Positions 47,045-60,012 are shown, counted from the stretch's first letter. The stretch: 64,000 nt of DNA from Cryptomeria japonica (GCF_030272615.1 NC_081408.1:620926476-620990475); one strand, 5' to 3'. Numbers and translations: made by a program. The notes: generated by a model from the sequence alone, not told the origin.

Positions 47045-47623
47045 ATGGCAACAAATATTTTTAGGAAGGACAGTCTGAAACTTGATGGAACTAACTATGG
47101 TATATAGAAGATCAGAATGGAAACACATTTTAATTGCATTGGAAGAGATATATGGGATGTTACTAAGAATGACTATGTTGGTCCTACTCCGAATCAACCT
47201 CATCCACCGACATTGGCTAAGGACTTGGAGAATGATTGCAAAGCAAGAGAAGCACTTTTGAGTGCATTATCAGATCGACAAATCATGAGATTATTAGATC
47301 GATCTATTTCTAAGTCTATTTGGGATAAATTGAAAACAATGAATGAAGGAGATACCACTATCAAAATTGCAAAATTGGAATGTTACCAGGTCAAGTATGA
47401 AAATTTAAAAATGGAAGAAGATGAAAGAATTTTTGCATTTATGGAAAGAGTTAATGAAATTTTTTTAGGAATACAATGTTGTGGAGGATCCTTAAGTGAA
47501 GATGAAATTGTTTCTAAAGTTTTAAGAGCTTTTCCACCAACTTACAAAAGGAAAGTGCCTTCTATTAATGAGTTGAGAACAATGCTTAATACATTAGTAT
47601 CTAGAGATACCTTGGTTGGAAAA
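47045..47623 (+). pseudogene. Copia-B gag, N-terminal part
   Basis: ATG at 47045 (MATNIFRKDSLKLDGTNYG), one TAG at 47105 where the family has Trp, then an open frame with the gag core (YENLKMEEDERIFAFMERVN, VSKVLRAFPPTYKRKV) to LVSRDTLVG. The chromovirus is inserted at 47624 after GAAAA. Only this one nonsense codon mars this part. Confidence 0.85.
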
Positions 47624-49138
47624 TGATGTAGAGCCCTCCTCCTTACCTGCCAAACACCTCCAAATGTATGAAACTGATCCCTTAACACATGGATGGGCTC
47701 CTATCAAGGCAAGGCTCTACAACTTTAGTACAATCTTCTCAACATCTCTGAGACCCTCTCTTACTCCATTAGGGGTATCTTGCTACAACACACTCCATGG
47801 TACCCCCAAGGGTTACAAATAATTTCTACACTGGTTTTGGGTCATACAAAACTTCCCAAGTTCAAACAAAGCACTGGTGGCAAGGGTACCTACTCATTCC
47901 TTAAGAAACTCACTCAATTAGGCCTAGTCGCTTGTAGCCCTATTTAGCGAGTAAAGGGACCTTAAGTTAAGATTTTCCCAAACACCTTGGTAAAAATATT
48001 ATGGATTCAAATACCCTTTTGGAAGTTATACAAGTCCCCAAAAGTAAGGGTCAAGGTCTGGAAAATAAAGGTCTTTGCCGGTAGGATTTTGACTATCCTG
48101 GAAGGGCTAATTAGGTCTCTTTTGTGAAACAACTATGTTCAGATGAATGAATCAGTGGGTTAAAATACCACGAGAATGTTGGAAAACATAAATCAACAGG
48201 GATTCCAAGGTTACACACCTAGAAGCATCTCCATTTGCACAAAAGGTGATTTTGTTTGTTCAAGGTCTACGTAGCCACATAGAGATGTCTACCTAGGGTC
48301 ACTTCAAACACTTCCCTCCCTTGCTCCTCCTACAAAAAAAATCTTAAAAATCTAAAATAAATTTACCATAATTTCCTTTCACCAAATCCCATGAGCTTCA
48401 AATTGGTAAAGTGCAAGATATGGTGATGAATGAGGAAAAACCTAAGGTAAACCCTGGTTTTTTCAGGTACCTACAAAAAAACTTCAAAATCAAGAGAAAC
48501 ACACACAATCAAGTCTCCAAATCAAAATTAAAAAAAAATTCAACTCTCCTCTCAAATCAGTTCACATCATTGGGAATGGATCCCAATTCGTACAAAACCG
48601 TACCACGGACCAAAATTCCAGAATTGCAAAAAAACTCAGAATTTTATTGGTTTGTTTGCATCAAAAACTCTTCTCCGTACAATCACCCCCTTGGAAAATA
48701 GATCCTCGAGGTGTATAAACCATTCCTCAATTGATCTCAACCAAAAATAAAGAGGTTAGAGCCATTGTAGAAGTTTCAAACTACAAAATTCAAAAAGTGC
48801 ATAAAAATTGCTCATGACAACTTTTGACAACTTTTGCAAAAGTTGTTAAAATGTCATCTTTCACCTCCTAATGCCTTAGGTCAAGTTCAACCCCTCCTAA
48901 AACATCTTAAAATAATCAAAACCAACACATTGGATCCCTATTGTCCAAAAGTCCTAATTGGCTCATAGAAATGCCAAAATAGGAGTTTGGCTCACAAGAT
49001 GGGATTCATTATTACAAACATATAATGCATGATTAAAAACCTATATAAAACATCCTAAAGACATTTTTAATGCCTTATCCTCCCTTATCAAAGTTTTTCA
49101 TGTCATCTTGAAGGGTTTGATGAGGTGCTCTTGCACCA
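47624..49138 (-). repeat. Chromovirus 3' LTR (1515 bp)
   Basis: Plus-strand view TGATGTAGAG...TTGCACCA. Aligns throughout with 60027-61529, with scattered substitutions and small indels. Short frames such as 47616-47822 are LTR sequence and recur in the other LTR. A GGGGAG-containing tract borders it on the internal side. Confidence 0.92.
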
Positions 49139-49224
49139 TACTCCCCAGAAGAAGAAATCTCAAATCCACTTGAGATGAGAGTCTGCAGGTCTGCACCATG
49201 AGCTTTGATCTATTGCTCTGTCAT

Positions 49225-50514
49225 CTAGATTGCTTCAGTATCAGGTTGTCCTTTCCAAGCCACTAAATACTCCATGTAAACTTTACTCTTGGTTTTCTTG
49301 GTAACCTTAGTATCTAGAACCTTATGCAACTTTGGTGGTTCATGTTTAGGAATTTCATCATCATCAATTTCCTGCATTGTGTCTTCACCTGCATCAATAG
49401 TACACTTATAGAGAGTTAATTCCCAAACATTAAAAATAGGTGACAAAACAAGATCAAATGGTAGTCGAAGTTCATAGGCATTTGAACCATATTTCTTCAA
49501 GATTTGGCAAGGGCCAATCTTTCTTTGCATTAGCTTTGTGTATCTTCCTTTTGAAAGTCTTTCCTTCTTCAAGTGAACCCACACAAAGTCTCCTACATCA
49601 AACTAAACATCTCTCTTATTTTTGTCAGCATGGGCTTTATATATTTCTGCAGATTGTTGAAGATGAGTCTTCACTTAGTCATGGATCTCTTGTATAGTAG
49701 TAGCAAAGGTTTCTCTATCTGCACTAATGGGTTCTCCTTGAGGTATCTCTCTCAACTCCAGCACACCCCTTGGGTGGATGCCATAGACAGTCTGAAAAGG
49801 TGACTTACCAGTACTCCTATTCACTATATCATTATAGGAGAATTGTGCCTGAGACAGTATACTATCCCACCTTTCTCCATGTTTTCTAGTCAAACACCTT
49901 AAGAGATTCCCTAGTGATATGTTTACAACTTCAGTTTTGACCATTTGTTTGGGGATGGTAGGATGAGGAGAAGGATAAATTCATATCAAGTTTCTTCCAA
50001 AGGGTCCTCCAAAAGTGACCAACAAATTTTACATCCCTATCAGAGACTATGGTCAAAGGTAAGCCATGTATCCAAACAATCTCCTTAAAGAACAAATCTG
50101 CAACATAAGAAGCATCACAAGTTGTTTTGCATGGCAAGAAATGTGCCATCTTACTGAACCTATCCACCATTACAAAAACACTATCATATCCTTTCCTTAT
50201 CCTAGGCAACCCTAAAATAAAATCCATACTTATGCTTTCCCATGGTCTTGAAGGTATGGGTAAAGGCTGGTATAAACCTACATTGGTGGACTTTCCTTTT
50301 GCCTTTTGGCAGATCACACATGTCTCCACAAATCTCCTAACATCTGTCTGTAGTTTGGCCAAAAATAGTGTCTTTTTACCAAATCTAATGTCTTGCCAAG
50401 ACCAAAATGTCCTGCCATTGCTCCACAATGTTTTTCCTTAATGATATTTAGTCTCATAAAGCATTTGGGTATGCAAAGTTGTGCACCCTTAAACAACAAT
50501 CCATTTTGAATCAA
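49225..50514 (-). pseudogene. Chromovirus integrase and chromodomain
   Basis: Integrase zinc finger (AGHFGLGKTLDLVKRHYFWP, ETCVICQKAKG; about 50420-50290). Catalytic core with MDFILGLPRI and VSDRDVKFVGHFW. An extra A in an A-run near 49945 shifts the frame just before the catalytic Glu context (YHPQTNGQ, then TEVVN in the next frame). The C-terminal region follows (RKIGPCQILKKYGSNAYEL), then a group-I-type chromodomain, VYMEYLVAWKGQPDTEAI (about 49280-49225), which in the family reads histone marks to direct insertion. Stops near 49675 and 50330. Confidence 0.88.
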
Positions 50515-50538
50515 AAATTTAGAATACTCAACATGAAA

Positions 50539-51595
50539 TCATTCATCAAATGAAGTACATACCTTGTAGGCCTTTCCAAAATCTTCATTATCTTCATACA
50601 TGGTTTTCAAAGAGTCTATTCCAACACTCTCCAACTGAATTTGATTTGTAGTTAGGACTCTTCTGCTCAAAGCATCTCCCACCTTATTCTTGACTCCTTT
50701 CTTATGCTTAAGAATGAAAGTGAAATCTTGTAGGGTCTCTACCCATTTTATGTGCCGGTGATTCAACTTTAGCTAAAGGCTTGATTGTCTGTGAAAACTA
50801 TGAATTCTTTTGGTAGCAAGTAGTGTCTCCACTTTTTCAATGATTGGACTAGAGCATACATCTCTAGGTCATAAGATGAATATCTTCTCTTTGCCCCATT
50901 CAACTTCTCACTGAAGAAAGAAATAGGTCTTCCCTCTTGACTGAGAACTACTCCAATGGCCATATGACTAGCATCATATTTTACTTGAAAAATCTTGTTG
51001 AAGTTAGGTAGGGCAAGGACCGGTTGTTCTGCAACTTTTCTTTTCAATGTTTCAAAAGAATTATCTGCTTCTTCTATCCAACTAAACCTGCACTTTTGTC
51101 CTCCCTTTATTGTATCAAGCACAGGGGTACAAATATGACTAAATCCTCTTATAAAATTCCTATAGAAGGTAGCTAAGCCATGGAAACTCCTAACATCATT
51201 CATTGTCCTAGGTGTAGGCCAAGACAATATGGCACTCACCTTTTCTTGATCCATTTTCAATTCACCATATGAGATCACAAATCCCAAGTAAATGATCTCT
51301 TCCTGCATAAAGAAACACTTTTCCAAGTTGATCATTAATTTTTCTTCATATAATCTCCTTAGGACCAGGTCTACATGTTTTATATGTTCTCCTTTGGTTT
51401 TAATGAAAACTAGAATGTTATCTAGGTAGACTATAACAAATTTCCCTATGAAATCCCTCAAGACTTCATTCATTAACCTCATAAAGGTACTAGGTGCATT
51501 GGATAAGCCAAAGGGCACAAATTTTTACTCATATAACTCCTAATTTGTTTTAAAGGAAGTTTTCCATTCATCTCCTGGCCTAATCCTAATCTGAT
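50539..51595 (-). pseudogene. Chromovirus RT C-half and RNase H
   Basis: Starts at the GATAG target of Copia-D with YHQIRIRPGDEWK-type text, a stop, then MPFGLSNAPSTFMRLMNEVL. The RT catalytic box is YLDN, not YLDD (Asn codon at 51418-51420). RT thumb (EKCFFMQEEIIYLGF). RNase H follows with YDASHMAIGVVLSQEG, SSYDLEMYAL and FTDNQAF, a stop, then NHRHIKWVETLQDF. Ends before integrase at about 50539. Confidence 0.88.
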
Positions 51596-51600
51596 GATAG

Positions 51601-52051
51601 TGTGAGATTTTGCCAAGATCAAGGGCACAATGAAAAGCATAAAAAAAGAGACAATAGAATGACAAGAACAAACTGTATTCTCATCAATATGCAAATGATC
51701 AATTGGATTCACCAATATAATGAATATAGGATTTCTTATATAGGTAAGGCCATATGGATGTATGTGCAGACAATCATGAGATGTGGCTCAATGAGAAACA
51801 ACGGTAGGTAAAAAATACTAGGGGTAGGTAGGAGAAATAATATAATATTCCACAAGAGGTAGATGACCCACCAAATGTGGAGTGTAACAACAAAATAAGA
51901 CCACAAAAGGTGGAATTTATCCTACAAGCTCTATCCCTATGTGCACACTTCCCTAAGTGTCTCAAATTGAAACTACGAAGAGATGCATTATCCTAAGTTA
52001 ACTTAAGTAAAGTGTAATAATATCCATAATGAATATTCATTTACACCAACA
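51601..52051 (-). repeat. Copia-D 3' LTR (451 bp)
   Basis: Plus-strand view TGTGAGATTTTG...CACCAACA, same length as 57323-57773, with few differences by eye. Confidence 0.93.
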
Positions 52052-52060
52052 CCCCCCCTT
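52052..52060 (-). promoter_or_regulatory. Copia-D polypurine tract
   Basis: AAGGGGGGG on the minus strand, directly before the 3' LTR. Confidence 0.85.
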
Positions 52061-52345
52061 AAGTGCAACTTAGGGGAATGAAGACTCAAGTTAACAATGT
52101 AAGATGGGTCCCGGTTACTAGGTCATGATAGGTACCCATGTACAAAATGCAAATGCAAGCAAAACTATGCAAGGTAATCTCTCATAAATGGAGAAAGGGA
52201 GAAAACCCAGTGGGAAAAAACTCCCCCCCAAAAGAGAGATGAATGTACAAAAGAATCTCAAAGAAAAAGGACAAAAACTCAAAGAGGAAAAAGTCCCCCC
52301 CATAAGAGAGAATGGAAGAGTTAGCTAACCCCCCCTAATGACACA

Positions 52346-55300
52346 TCCTGAACCCCTAAGAGAGCTCACAACTGCTAGAACTTACTCTCGGTGAAAGGTT
52401 TGGTGAATATGTCTGCAACTTGCTCTTGAATCAGCTCTTAGATATATTGCATATGAATCTCAATGTGTTTGGTTTGCTAGTGCTAGATCGAGTTCTTTGA
52501 GAGTGCAATAGAACTCTGATTGTTGCAATGTAGAACTATTGGTCATGGAGTGGTGAACCCAGACTCTGTGAGAATCTACTGAAGCCAAATGGTCTCAATC
52601 ACTATGTTAACAACTCCTCAATACTCAGCCTCAGTCAAAGAGAGAGAAATAGCATGCTACTTCTTGCTCAGCCAACAAATGGGGCCTAAACCCAGGACAA
52701 AACTGTAACCTGAAGTAGACTTATGATCATCAAGATCACTAGCCCAATCAGAGTCTATGTAACCAACCAAGCGAAGTCTTGTGCCTACTACATAGTGAAT
52801 CCCATAGTGATGTGTACTCTGGATGTAATGTAGGATGCATTTGGCGACTTTCCAATGAAGCTCATGTGGTTCCTACATGAAGTGGGAAACCATGCCAACT
52901 GTAAATGAAATATTAGGGCATGTATGAGTCAAGTAGATGAGACTACCCATAAGTTGATGATACAAAGTGGCATCAACTAGTGGAGTAGAACATTGAGCCT
53001 CAAGCTTGACTCCTGAAAGAAAGGGAGTTGGTGCAAGCTTACAATCAGCCATATGAAAGCATGCAAGTAGATCAAGAGAATACTTGGGCTGTGATAGTGT
53101 AATCCTAGAAGGTGACTGTGAAATCTCTATCCTGAGAAAGTAGTGCAAAAGACCCAAGTCAGTCATAGCAAATCTGTCATGCAAAGCAGATTTGACCCTG
53201 CTAATGATGAATGCGATACTCCCTGTAATGATCAAATCATCAACTTAGAGCACAAGTATCAAGTGAGAGTCATCCTATCACAAAATGTTGACATTTGGAT
53301 CAGAGTGACACCTGGTGAACCCTGCTGAGAGAAGAAAGGAATCCATCTTGGCGTACCAAGCCCTAGGGGCTTGCTTAAGGCCATAGAGAGATTTCCTTAG
53401 TCTGCAAACCAAGGAAGTATCCCAGATGAAACCCTGTGGCTGCTCCATATAAATCTCCTCATCAAGATCCCCATGAAGAAAAGCACTCTTCACATCCATA
53501 TGATGTATAGCCCAACCATGAGCTACAACAATAGCAAGTGTTAAGCAAATGGAGTTCATCTTGGCTATGAGCGCAAAGGTCTCAGTATAGTCAACACCTG
53601 GAACCTAAGAGAAACCTTTCACAACAAGCCAAGCCTTATACTTATCCACACTACCATCTGCTGCATACTTGGTTCGATAGATCCACTTACATCGAACCAT
53701 CTTTCTCCCCTTAGGGAGATGGACTAAATCCCATGTGTTGTTCCTCATCAAGGAACTATACTCCTCCTCCATAGCTTGGTCCCACTCAAGAACCCTTGAT
53801 ACTTCCTAAAATGTCTATGGATCAGAAGCAGTAGCAATGAATGCATGTGGAAGATCTCAATGTTGTGATTGAGTTCTCTATGTATCTAAAGGATCCCCAA
53901 CAAGAGAACCTATAGACTCAAGTGTCTGTCGAGCCCAACGAGGTCTAGGTGGAGGTGGAGAATGAGGCTCCTCAATGGCAAGTGGACCCTGTAGAGGTGT
54001 AACCCTGCGAGTTAGAGTTGAAGGAGTCTCATCATCTGAATCACTAGCATTACTATCCACAATGGAGGAAGGTGGAGGAGGTAGAGAGGCTAAGCTAGGA
54101 GAGATTTCCTCAAAGTGAACACTCTTCTCAATAAACACCTCAGGATCCATCAATCTATATGCCTTAACACCCTTAGGATATCCAACAAATATGAAAGGCG
54201 GACTCTAAGGTTCCAATGCCTTGCGTTTCTGCGAAGGTATGCGAGCCCATGCTGGACACCCAAAGACTTTTAAATGTCTCACAATCGGTTTCCTACCAGT
54301 GCAAGCCTCAAAAGGAGTAATACCTTGCAAATCTTTGTGAGGAACCCGATTCTAGATGTGTGTGGCACAACTAATAGCCTCTGCCCAAAAAGTGAGATCA
54401 AGAGAACGTGCATGTATCATACAACTAGCCATTTCTTTGAGAGTTCTATTCTTGCATTCTGCAACTCCATTCTGATGTGGAGTGTATGCAATAGAATATT
54501 GAAGATCAATCCCCTCAAGTGTACAAACATCCTCAAGTCTCTTGTTCACATATTCCCTTCCATTATCTGTACAAAGAATCTTGACCACTTTCCCGAATTG
54601 CTTCTCCACACAAGTCTTGAAGTCTTGAAATCTGGCAAATAGTTCACTCTTATGAATGAGAAAGTAGACCCAAGTGAAGTGAGAGTAGTCAATAATGAAG
54701 GTGAGGACATAGTGGGCCTTGCTAAATGAAAGTGTTGGAAATGGACCTGCTACATCACTGTGAACAAGTTGAAGAACTTCCAAAGCTCTCCAAGCTTTCC
54801 CCTTATCAAACTTCTCCTCGGGATGCTTGCCCATGGATCAACCTAAACACACACCCTCTAAAAAACTAATTCAAGGTAGACTTGTGACCATGCCTTTAGT
54901 GCTGAGTTGCTGAAGATAGCGGTAGTTGAGGTGACCAAACTGCTCATCCCATAGCTTACTTTCTGAATTTGAATGAGTAAGCAAGGCTCTAGAAGGAGAA
55001 CTTGGTACAAAGTGGGAGAATGAATAAAGCCATGAGTTGTCATTGACTTGTCCCACTGCTACCAAGGCATCATCATCAAGTTCCTTTACCACAAATGAAT
55101 CAGGTGTAAACTCAACCTTTTTTCCCATTCCCATAGTAAGTGATTTGGTAGATGGAGAGAAGGTTGGTAGACAAGTTAGGAACATAGAGAACATTCTCAA
55201 ATGTTCCATCTTCCATGTCAACTAAACATTTCCCTTCAACCTCTACTTGTGTATCATCACCTATGTAAATGTGAGGTACCTTAAATGGCTCCAATGAAGA

Positions 55301-55353
55301 AAACTACTCTTTTGTAGAACCCATGTGATAAGAGGCACCCGAGTCAAGTATCC
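52346..55353 (-). pseudogene. Copia-D pol, decayed
   Basis: Protease WILDSGASYHMG keeps DSG (about 55355-55320). The preintegrase zinc region has LWDEQFGHLNY, with Asp for the first His. The integrase triad remains: HSDVAGPF, CTDNGREYV, HQNGVAECKN (54834-54352). RT N-half with HHMDVKSAFLHGDLDEEIYM and LYGLKQAPRAWY (53559-53278). The RT catalytic Tyr codon of YVDD is TAA (53245-53247), leaving VDDLIITG. RNase H (YIDSDWASDLDDHKSTSGYS) and VADIFTKPF close to 52410. Many stops, for example near 54180, 53870 and 52870. The end is placed approximately. Confidence 0.88.
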
Positions 55354-55357
55354 ACTG

Positions 55358-56419
55358 CTATGAAGAACCTGTAGTAGCCACAAATGCTTGTCCTTTTCCC
55401 TTAGAGTGTGAGGAAGAGGAAGAAGTTGAATCCTTCTTTGTGTAGGTGGATGACAAGTTGATGTTGTTTTTCTTAAGAAGATTTGTCAACTCATCAACTT
55501 GCTTGGTGTGGCATCGATGCTCATCATGACCATACTTCTTGCAATATGCACAAGTTGGTTTATCCTTCTTAGGTGGAGTCCCCTTCTTGGAAGAGGATGA
55601 AAAATCGCCTTGTGATGGAGAGAATGATTGTCCCTTTACCTGTTGGGGCTTTGATGTAGAGTGCTTCTTCTTCTTGTTGGAATCTTTGCCTTGACCTCCT
55701 TGATTCCCTTGATTAGTCACCAAAGCCTTGGATTTTGAAGACTTGAGAAGCCCCATGTTCAACAACTTAGATTGTTCCAATATCAACATTTCTATGAAAG
55801 CATCAAATGAAGGCATAACATAGGAACTCCCCAATGTCAAACGATGAGTTTGGAAGCTAGACACAAATGCTGCATATTTTGGTGCAAGCTTGTCCAACAA
55901 GTTGAATATCAATTGAGCATCCTTTTTGTCATTTCCACAATCCTTAAGCTTTGCTCTTAGCTCATTTACTTTGGTGACATAATCTTGGATTGCATCAAAA
56001 CTCTTGGGATCCAAGTTGGTGAGCTCAATGTCAATTTTGTAACCTCTGATTTCATCAACTTGACCATACAATTTCTGAAACATATCCCAAACATCTTTGA
56101 TTGTAGTACACTTCTCAATATGAAAGATGAGGTCATCTAATACATATTTGCGTAAAGTTCCAAGAGCCATACAATTCTTAGTGAGCCATTCTAACTAAGC
56201 ATTAGGATCAGCCTTAGGATCAGGTGTTGCTGCTATTGTTCCATCTATGTAATGCGTGAGACCTTTTTCCATTAATTTGATCCATACTTTAATTTTCCAT
56301 GATGCATAATTATGTGGAGTTAAAGGTAGAAATTTATGAGGAATCATTGCAAAAACAATGAAAGAGCACAAGGAAAGAGAGGCACAATGACACAAGACAC
56401 CCCCCCTAAATTCATTCAA
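55358..56419 (-). pseudogene. Copia-D gag
   Basis: Copia gag of the DUF4219/UBN2 type. The likely start is the Met at about 56347 (MIPHKFLPLTPHNYASWKIK) or the upstream one at 56419. One TAG near 56193 separates it from the 270-codon rest (56170-55358): DVWDMFQKLYGQVDEIRGYK, VTKVNELRAKLKDCGNDK, a Lys/Ser/Gln-rich linker, then an intact zinc knuckle CAYCKKYGHDEHRC (CX2CX4HX4C) at about 55555-55510. Nucleocapsid precursor. Confidence 0.87.
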
Positions 56420-57310
56420 TCAAAGAACCCCCCCAAAAATGATGATTTGGCACTTTATACTTAGTGCGTATACAATGGGCCTTTTGCAAAAAATGGCAAA
56501 GTGGACTTCTGATTTCAATTTTACAACTACCTCAATAAGGCCAAAAGAGACTCAAACTAATAGTGCAAGAGATCTAAATTAAGATCCAAATAATTTACAA
56601 GTACCAAATAGGCCAAATAAGACCAATATTTGAAAGTACAATTTTCACTTAAAATATATAAAATCTGATCATATATTATGAAATTAGACAAAAAAATATG
56701 CACTTTAAAAAAAAAATGGCACCTGAAAAGGAGGTCGTATGAGCTCAAACGAGGCCTTTGAAGTTGCAGAATTGAAGATTGGACAGGTACAACTGAGAGA
56801 ATCCAAAAATTCCAAAAAACCTATGCACCAAAATCAGAAAATAACCACACCACTTCAAAGAGCATGAAAAATTATCCCAAATAAAAAAAAATTGCACTCG
56901 AAAAGGAGCAAAATTGAGCAAGTTATGAGCCTCCAAAGTTGGCCCAAAAAACCAAACTGCTCAACGGAGAGGGGTCAAATCTTTTCTCAAAAAATGTTGA
57001 CTGGGCACTGACTGGGTAGAAGCTACAGATCCCAAAAACATTTTCAACAGGAAAATTATTTTTCAGAAAAAAAAAAATCAAAAATTTCGTACCGTATCGC
57101 CCGAATTGGGCAGAAAATTTCCTCCACACCCAAAAATCGATTTTTGCCAAAATAGGTCGAGTTTATACTTGATTTTTATGGAAATGGCCTCTCAAATGCA
57201 ATGGTGAGGTTGAAAACGCTCTAAGATGCCTCCAATAAATGCACTCCCTTAGATCCTAAAATAGAAGCCTTCCACGATGTCTCCAAAAACCAATCAATGA
57301 AGCCCCAATG
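56420..57310 (-). other. Copia-D 5' leader
   Basis: Nearly 900 bases between primer site and gag. No known domain. Three short minus-strand frames (57150-56923, 56936-56745, 56748-56557) follow one another with small overlaps; their Phe-rich make-up looks like AT-rich chance reading. Confidence 0.5.
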
Positions 57311-57322
57311 GCTCTGATACCA
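57311..57322 (-). promoter_or_regulatory. Copia-D primer-binding site
   Basis: TGGTATCAGAGC on the minus strand, perfect tRNA-Met complement, touching the LTR. Confidence 0.93.
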
Positions 57323-57773
57323 TGTGAGATTTTTCCAAGATCAATGGCACAATGAAAAGAATAAAAAAAAAGACAATAGAATGACAAGAACAAACTATAT
57401 TCTCATCAATATGTAAATGATCAACTGGATTCACCAATACAATGAATATAGGCTTGCTTATATAGGCAAGGCCATATGGATGTATGAGCAGACAATCATG
57501 ACATGTGGCTCAATGAGAAACAAGGGTAGGTAAAAAATACTAGGGTTAGGTAGGAGAAATAATATAATATTCCACAAGAGGTGGATGACCCACCGAATGT
57601 GGAGTGTAACAACAAAATAAGACCACAAAAGGTGGAATTTCTCCTACAAGCTCTATCCCTATGTGCACACTTCCCTAAATGTCTCAAATCCAAACTACGA
57701 AGAGATGCATTATCCTAAGTTAACTTAAGTAAAGTGTAATAATATTCATAATGAATATTTATTTACATCAACA
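57323..57773 (-). repeat. Copia-D 5' LTR (451 bp)
   Basis: Plus-strand view TGTGAGATTT...ACATCAACA. On the minus strand it has a TATATAAG box at 57457-57464, as does the other LTR at the matching place with one change. Confidence 0.93.
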
Positions 57774-57778
57774 GATAG

Positions 57779-58905
57779 ACACTTTTTAAATTAATTTTTG
57801 TAAAATATCCAGCACCCCCAAACAATCTAACAAATCCTCAATCCTAGGCATGGGAAACCTATACCTGATAGTAATCTTGTTGATATCTCTTGAATTGGTG
57901 CAAATCCTCCAAGTGCCTTCCTTTTTGGGTGCCAAGACTGCAGGGACTGCACATGGGATCAAAATTTTTCCAACCAATTCGGATTCCAACAATTCTTCAA
58001 CCCGTTTTTCCATCTCAACATTATGATCCGATGTGAGCTTGTATGCTTGTTTATTAGGCAATGTGGATCCAGGTATAAGGTCTATACAATGGTTTATGTC
58101 CCTCATGGGAGGTAGTGACCTTGGCATGCCATCAGAGATGACACCCTTGTATTTGTCTAGTAGTTGATGCACTGCAGGGTCAATCAATGTCAATCTATCC
58201 TCTTTCTTATCCTCAGACCTCTCCACCTTTGTTACTATTGGAATAGGGATAAGGGCATAACAAACCATGCCTTCATTTTCCATGTTGTTCATGAACTCCT
58301 TCCCTCCTAATATCAACACCTTGGCTTCCTTTTGTTTGTTTTCCTCCTCACTCTCCATTAAAGGTAGCAACTCAATTACCTTACCATCCTTGGTAATGGA
58401 ATATGTATTTCTAGCACCATCATGTTGTGCCTTCAAATCAAACTTCCATGGTCTCCCAAATAGGAGATGGAAAGCATCCATCTTTGCAATTTCAAACATC
58501 AACTTATCTCTATAGGTTCCAAACTGGAATTCTATCCAAGCCTACTCTTCCACAACAACTTGTTGTCCTTGTGTGAGCCATGAGACCTTGTAGGGGCAAG
58601 GGTGATGTAGTCTCCTCAACTTTAGTTTCTCCACCATATCTAGAGACACAAAGTTCTTAGTTGAATCGGAATCTATTAGGATCTTGCAGACCTTTCCACC
58701 TACTTTGCAAGTGGTCTTGAATAGAGATTTCCTCTGTGGGGGTTCTCTATCAGACATCTTCATAGTGGTTACTACTCTTCTGATCATCAAGGCTTCACCT
58801 CTTTCAAGGTATCCATAACTATCGGGGGTATTGATACTTTAGTATGTGTTTGCACTTGCCACACTTTGGCAGTCAGCCTCTAAAATCAAGTTATTTCTTC
58901 TTTCT
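57779..58905 (-). pseudogene. Chromovirus protease and RT N-half
   Basis: Protease KVCKILIDSDSTKNFVSLDM: the catalytic triplet is DSD where DSG is expected (about 58665-58680). A linker with FGRPWKFDLKAQHDGARNTY follows. Then RT: HCIDLIPGSTLPNKQAYKL, AVPAVLAPKKEGTWRICTNS, INKITIRYRFPMPRIEDLLD. A frame change follows near 57810 and the frame is cut at the Copia-D target at 57778, to resume at 51595. Confidence 0.87.
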
Positions 58906-58906
58906 C

Positions 58907-59975
58907 CTATGGAACTAGTAGGCATCTCTGGGCATCTATTAGCCATGTGTCCTTCTTGATTGGAGTTATAACATCTGATTGGACCTTTACCTTGAGATCT
59001 CCCTTGGAATGGTGGTCTTCTTCCTCTGAAATTACCTCTCTGATTGTATCCTCCATTGTTGTTGGAATTGCTCTCTCCTTTAGTGCATTCTTGATTGATT
59101 TCACTTTGATTTCCAAAGCCATTTCCTTTGCTTCTGAAAAAATTTCTTCTACTCCTCTGCTGTCTTCCTCTTCCTTTATTATTCTACTCTTGTCTCCTTT
59201 TGATCTTCTCTTCCACCTTGATAGCAAGTTGATGGCATCTACCAATGGTATCCAGGCTAAGAAGGTTCAATTCTTCTTGAATGTTGCACCTTAATCCATT
59301 CAGGTACCAGGCAACTTTCTCACTCTCTTCCTCTTTTGTTTTTGACTTTATGCATAGCCTTTGGAACTCCTCTGTATATGAGTTCACATCCATCTCTTTC
59401 TGCTTGAGATTTTGTCTCCTCTTATGGAGTTGTATTTCATAGTCTTTCGGTACATAGGCCTCTTTGATTAAGGCAACCATCCTCTTCCAAGAAACAATCT
59501 TGGGCTTATTGTCCTTCTCTCTTTCCTCTTGGACAAAGTTCCACCAAGTTAGGGCTGCTCCCTTCAACTTGGACCTAGCAATCTTCACCTTCTGGTGTCC
59601 TAGAATGTCTTCACACTCAAAGAAACTAGATAGGGAGCCTATCCAATCCATCACAACATTTGATTCCATCTTCTTAGTGAAAGTTGGCAAATCAATCTTC
59701 TGCTCCATGGTTTTCCTCTCCATGGATTTGAGGGAATTAAGGAAGTTCCTCTGGTCAAAAGGAATTGCCTCTTCCTTTGGCATAGGGATCTCATCCTCAT
59801 CCCCTTCATCACAACTACTAGTGCCTCCATCTCCCTTTCCATCTACACTACCTCTCAACCTCTCTAGCTCCCTTTGCATTGCCTTGCAAGCAGTGGCCTA
59901 CTCTCTTACAATCTTTGCCAATTCCATGTTGGTGATTAGTCCTCTAGGGACCTCTTCTTCTTGTCCCTCTGACAT
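58907..59975 (-). pseudogene. Chromovirus gag and zinc knuckle
   Basis: Probable start at 59975 (MSEGQEEEVPRGLI), a TAG near 59902, then 231 open codons (59879-59184) with the Ty3/Gypsy gag core: ARSKLKGAALTWWNFVQEE, VSWKRMVALIKEAYVPKDY, VNSYTEEFQRLC. A frame change follows; the zinc knuckle near 58970-58925 reads CYNSNQEGHMANRC, so its second Cys is Ser. Confidence 0.85.
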
Positions 59976-60012
59976 TTCTCAAATTTCTCTCTCTTTACCA
60001 AAGCCATTACTA

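Larger units (their letters stand above)
51601..57773 (-). mobile_element. Copia-D, Ty1/copia element nested in the chromovirus RT
   Basis: 6173 bp, two 451-bp LTRs, flanks GATAG at 51596-51600 and 57774-57778. Primer site, gag, protease, integrase, RT and RNase H in Copia order on the minus strand. Taking it out rejoins the chromovirus RT text (LKS...YHQIRI). Structurally complete, but with many stops; lineage not resolved. Confidence 0.93.

Noticed and set aside
47616-47822. 68-codon frame after Copia-B gag
   Set aside because: Begins at the insertion site and reads into the chromovirus LTR; similar text is at 60030-60190 in the other LTR.
56557-57150. Three chained short ORFs in the Copia-D leader, two overlapping by ATGA
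   Set aside because: Each is 63-75 codons, Phe-rich and in AT-rich DNA; no motif or known family. Chance is the simpler reading.
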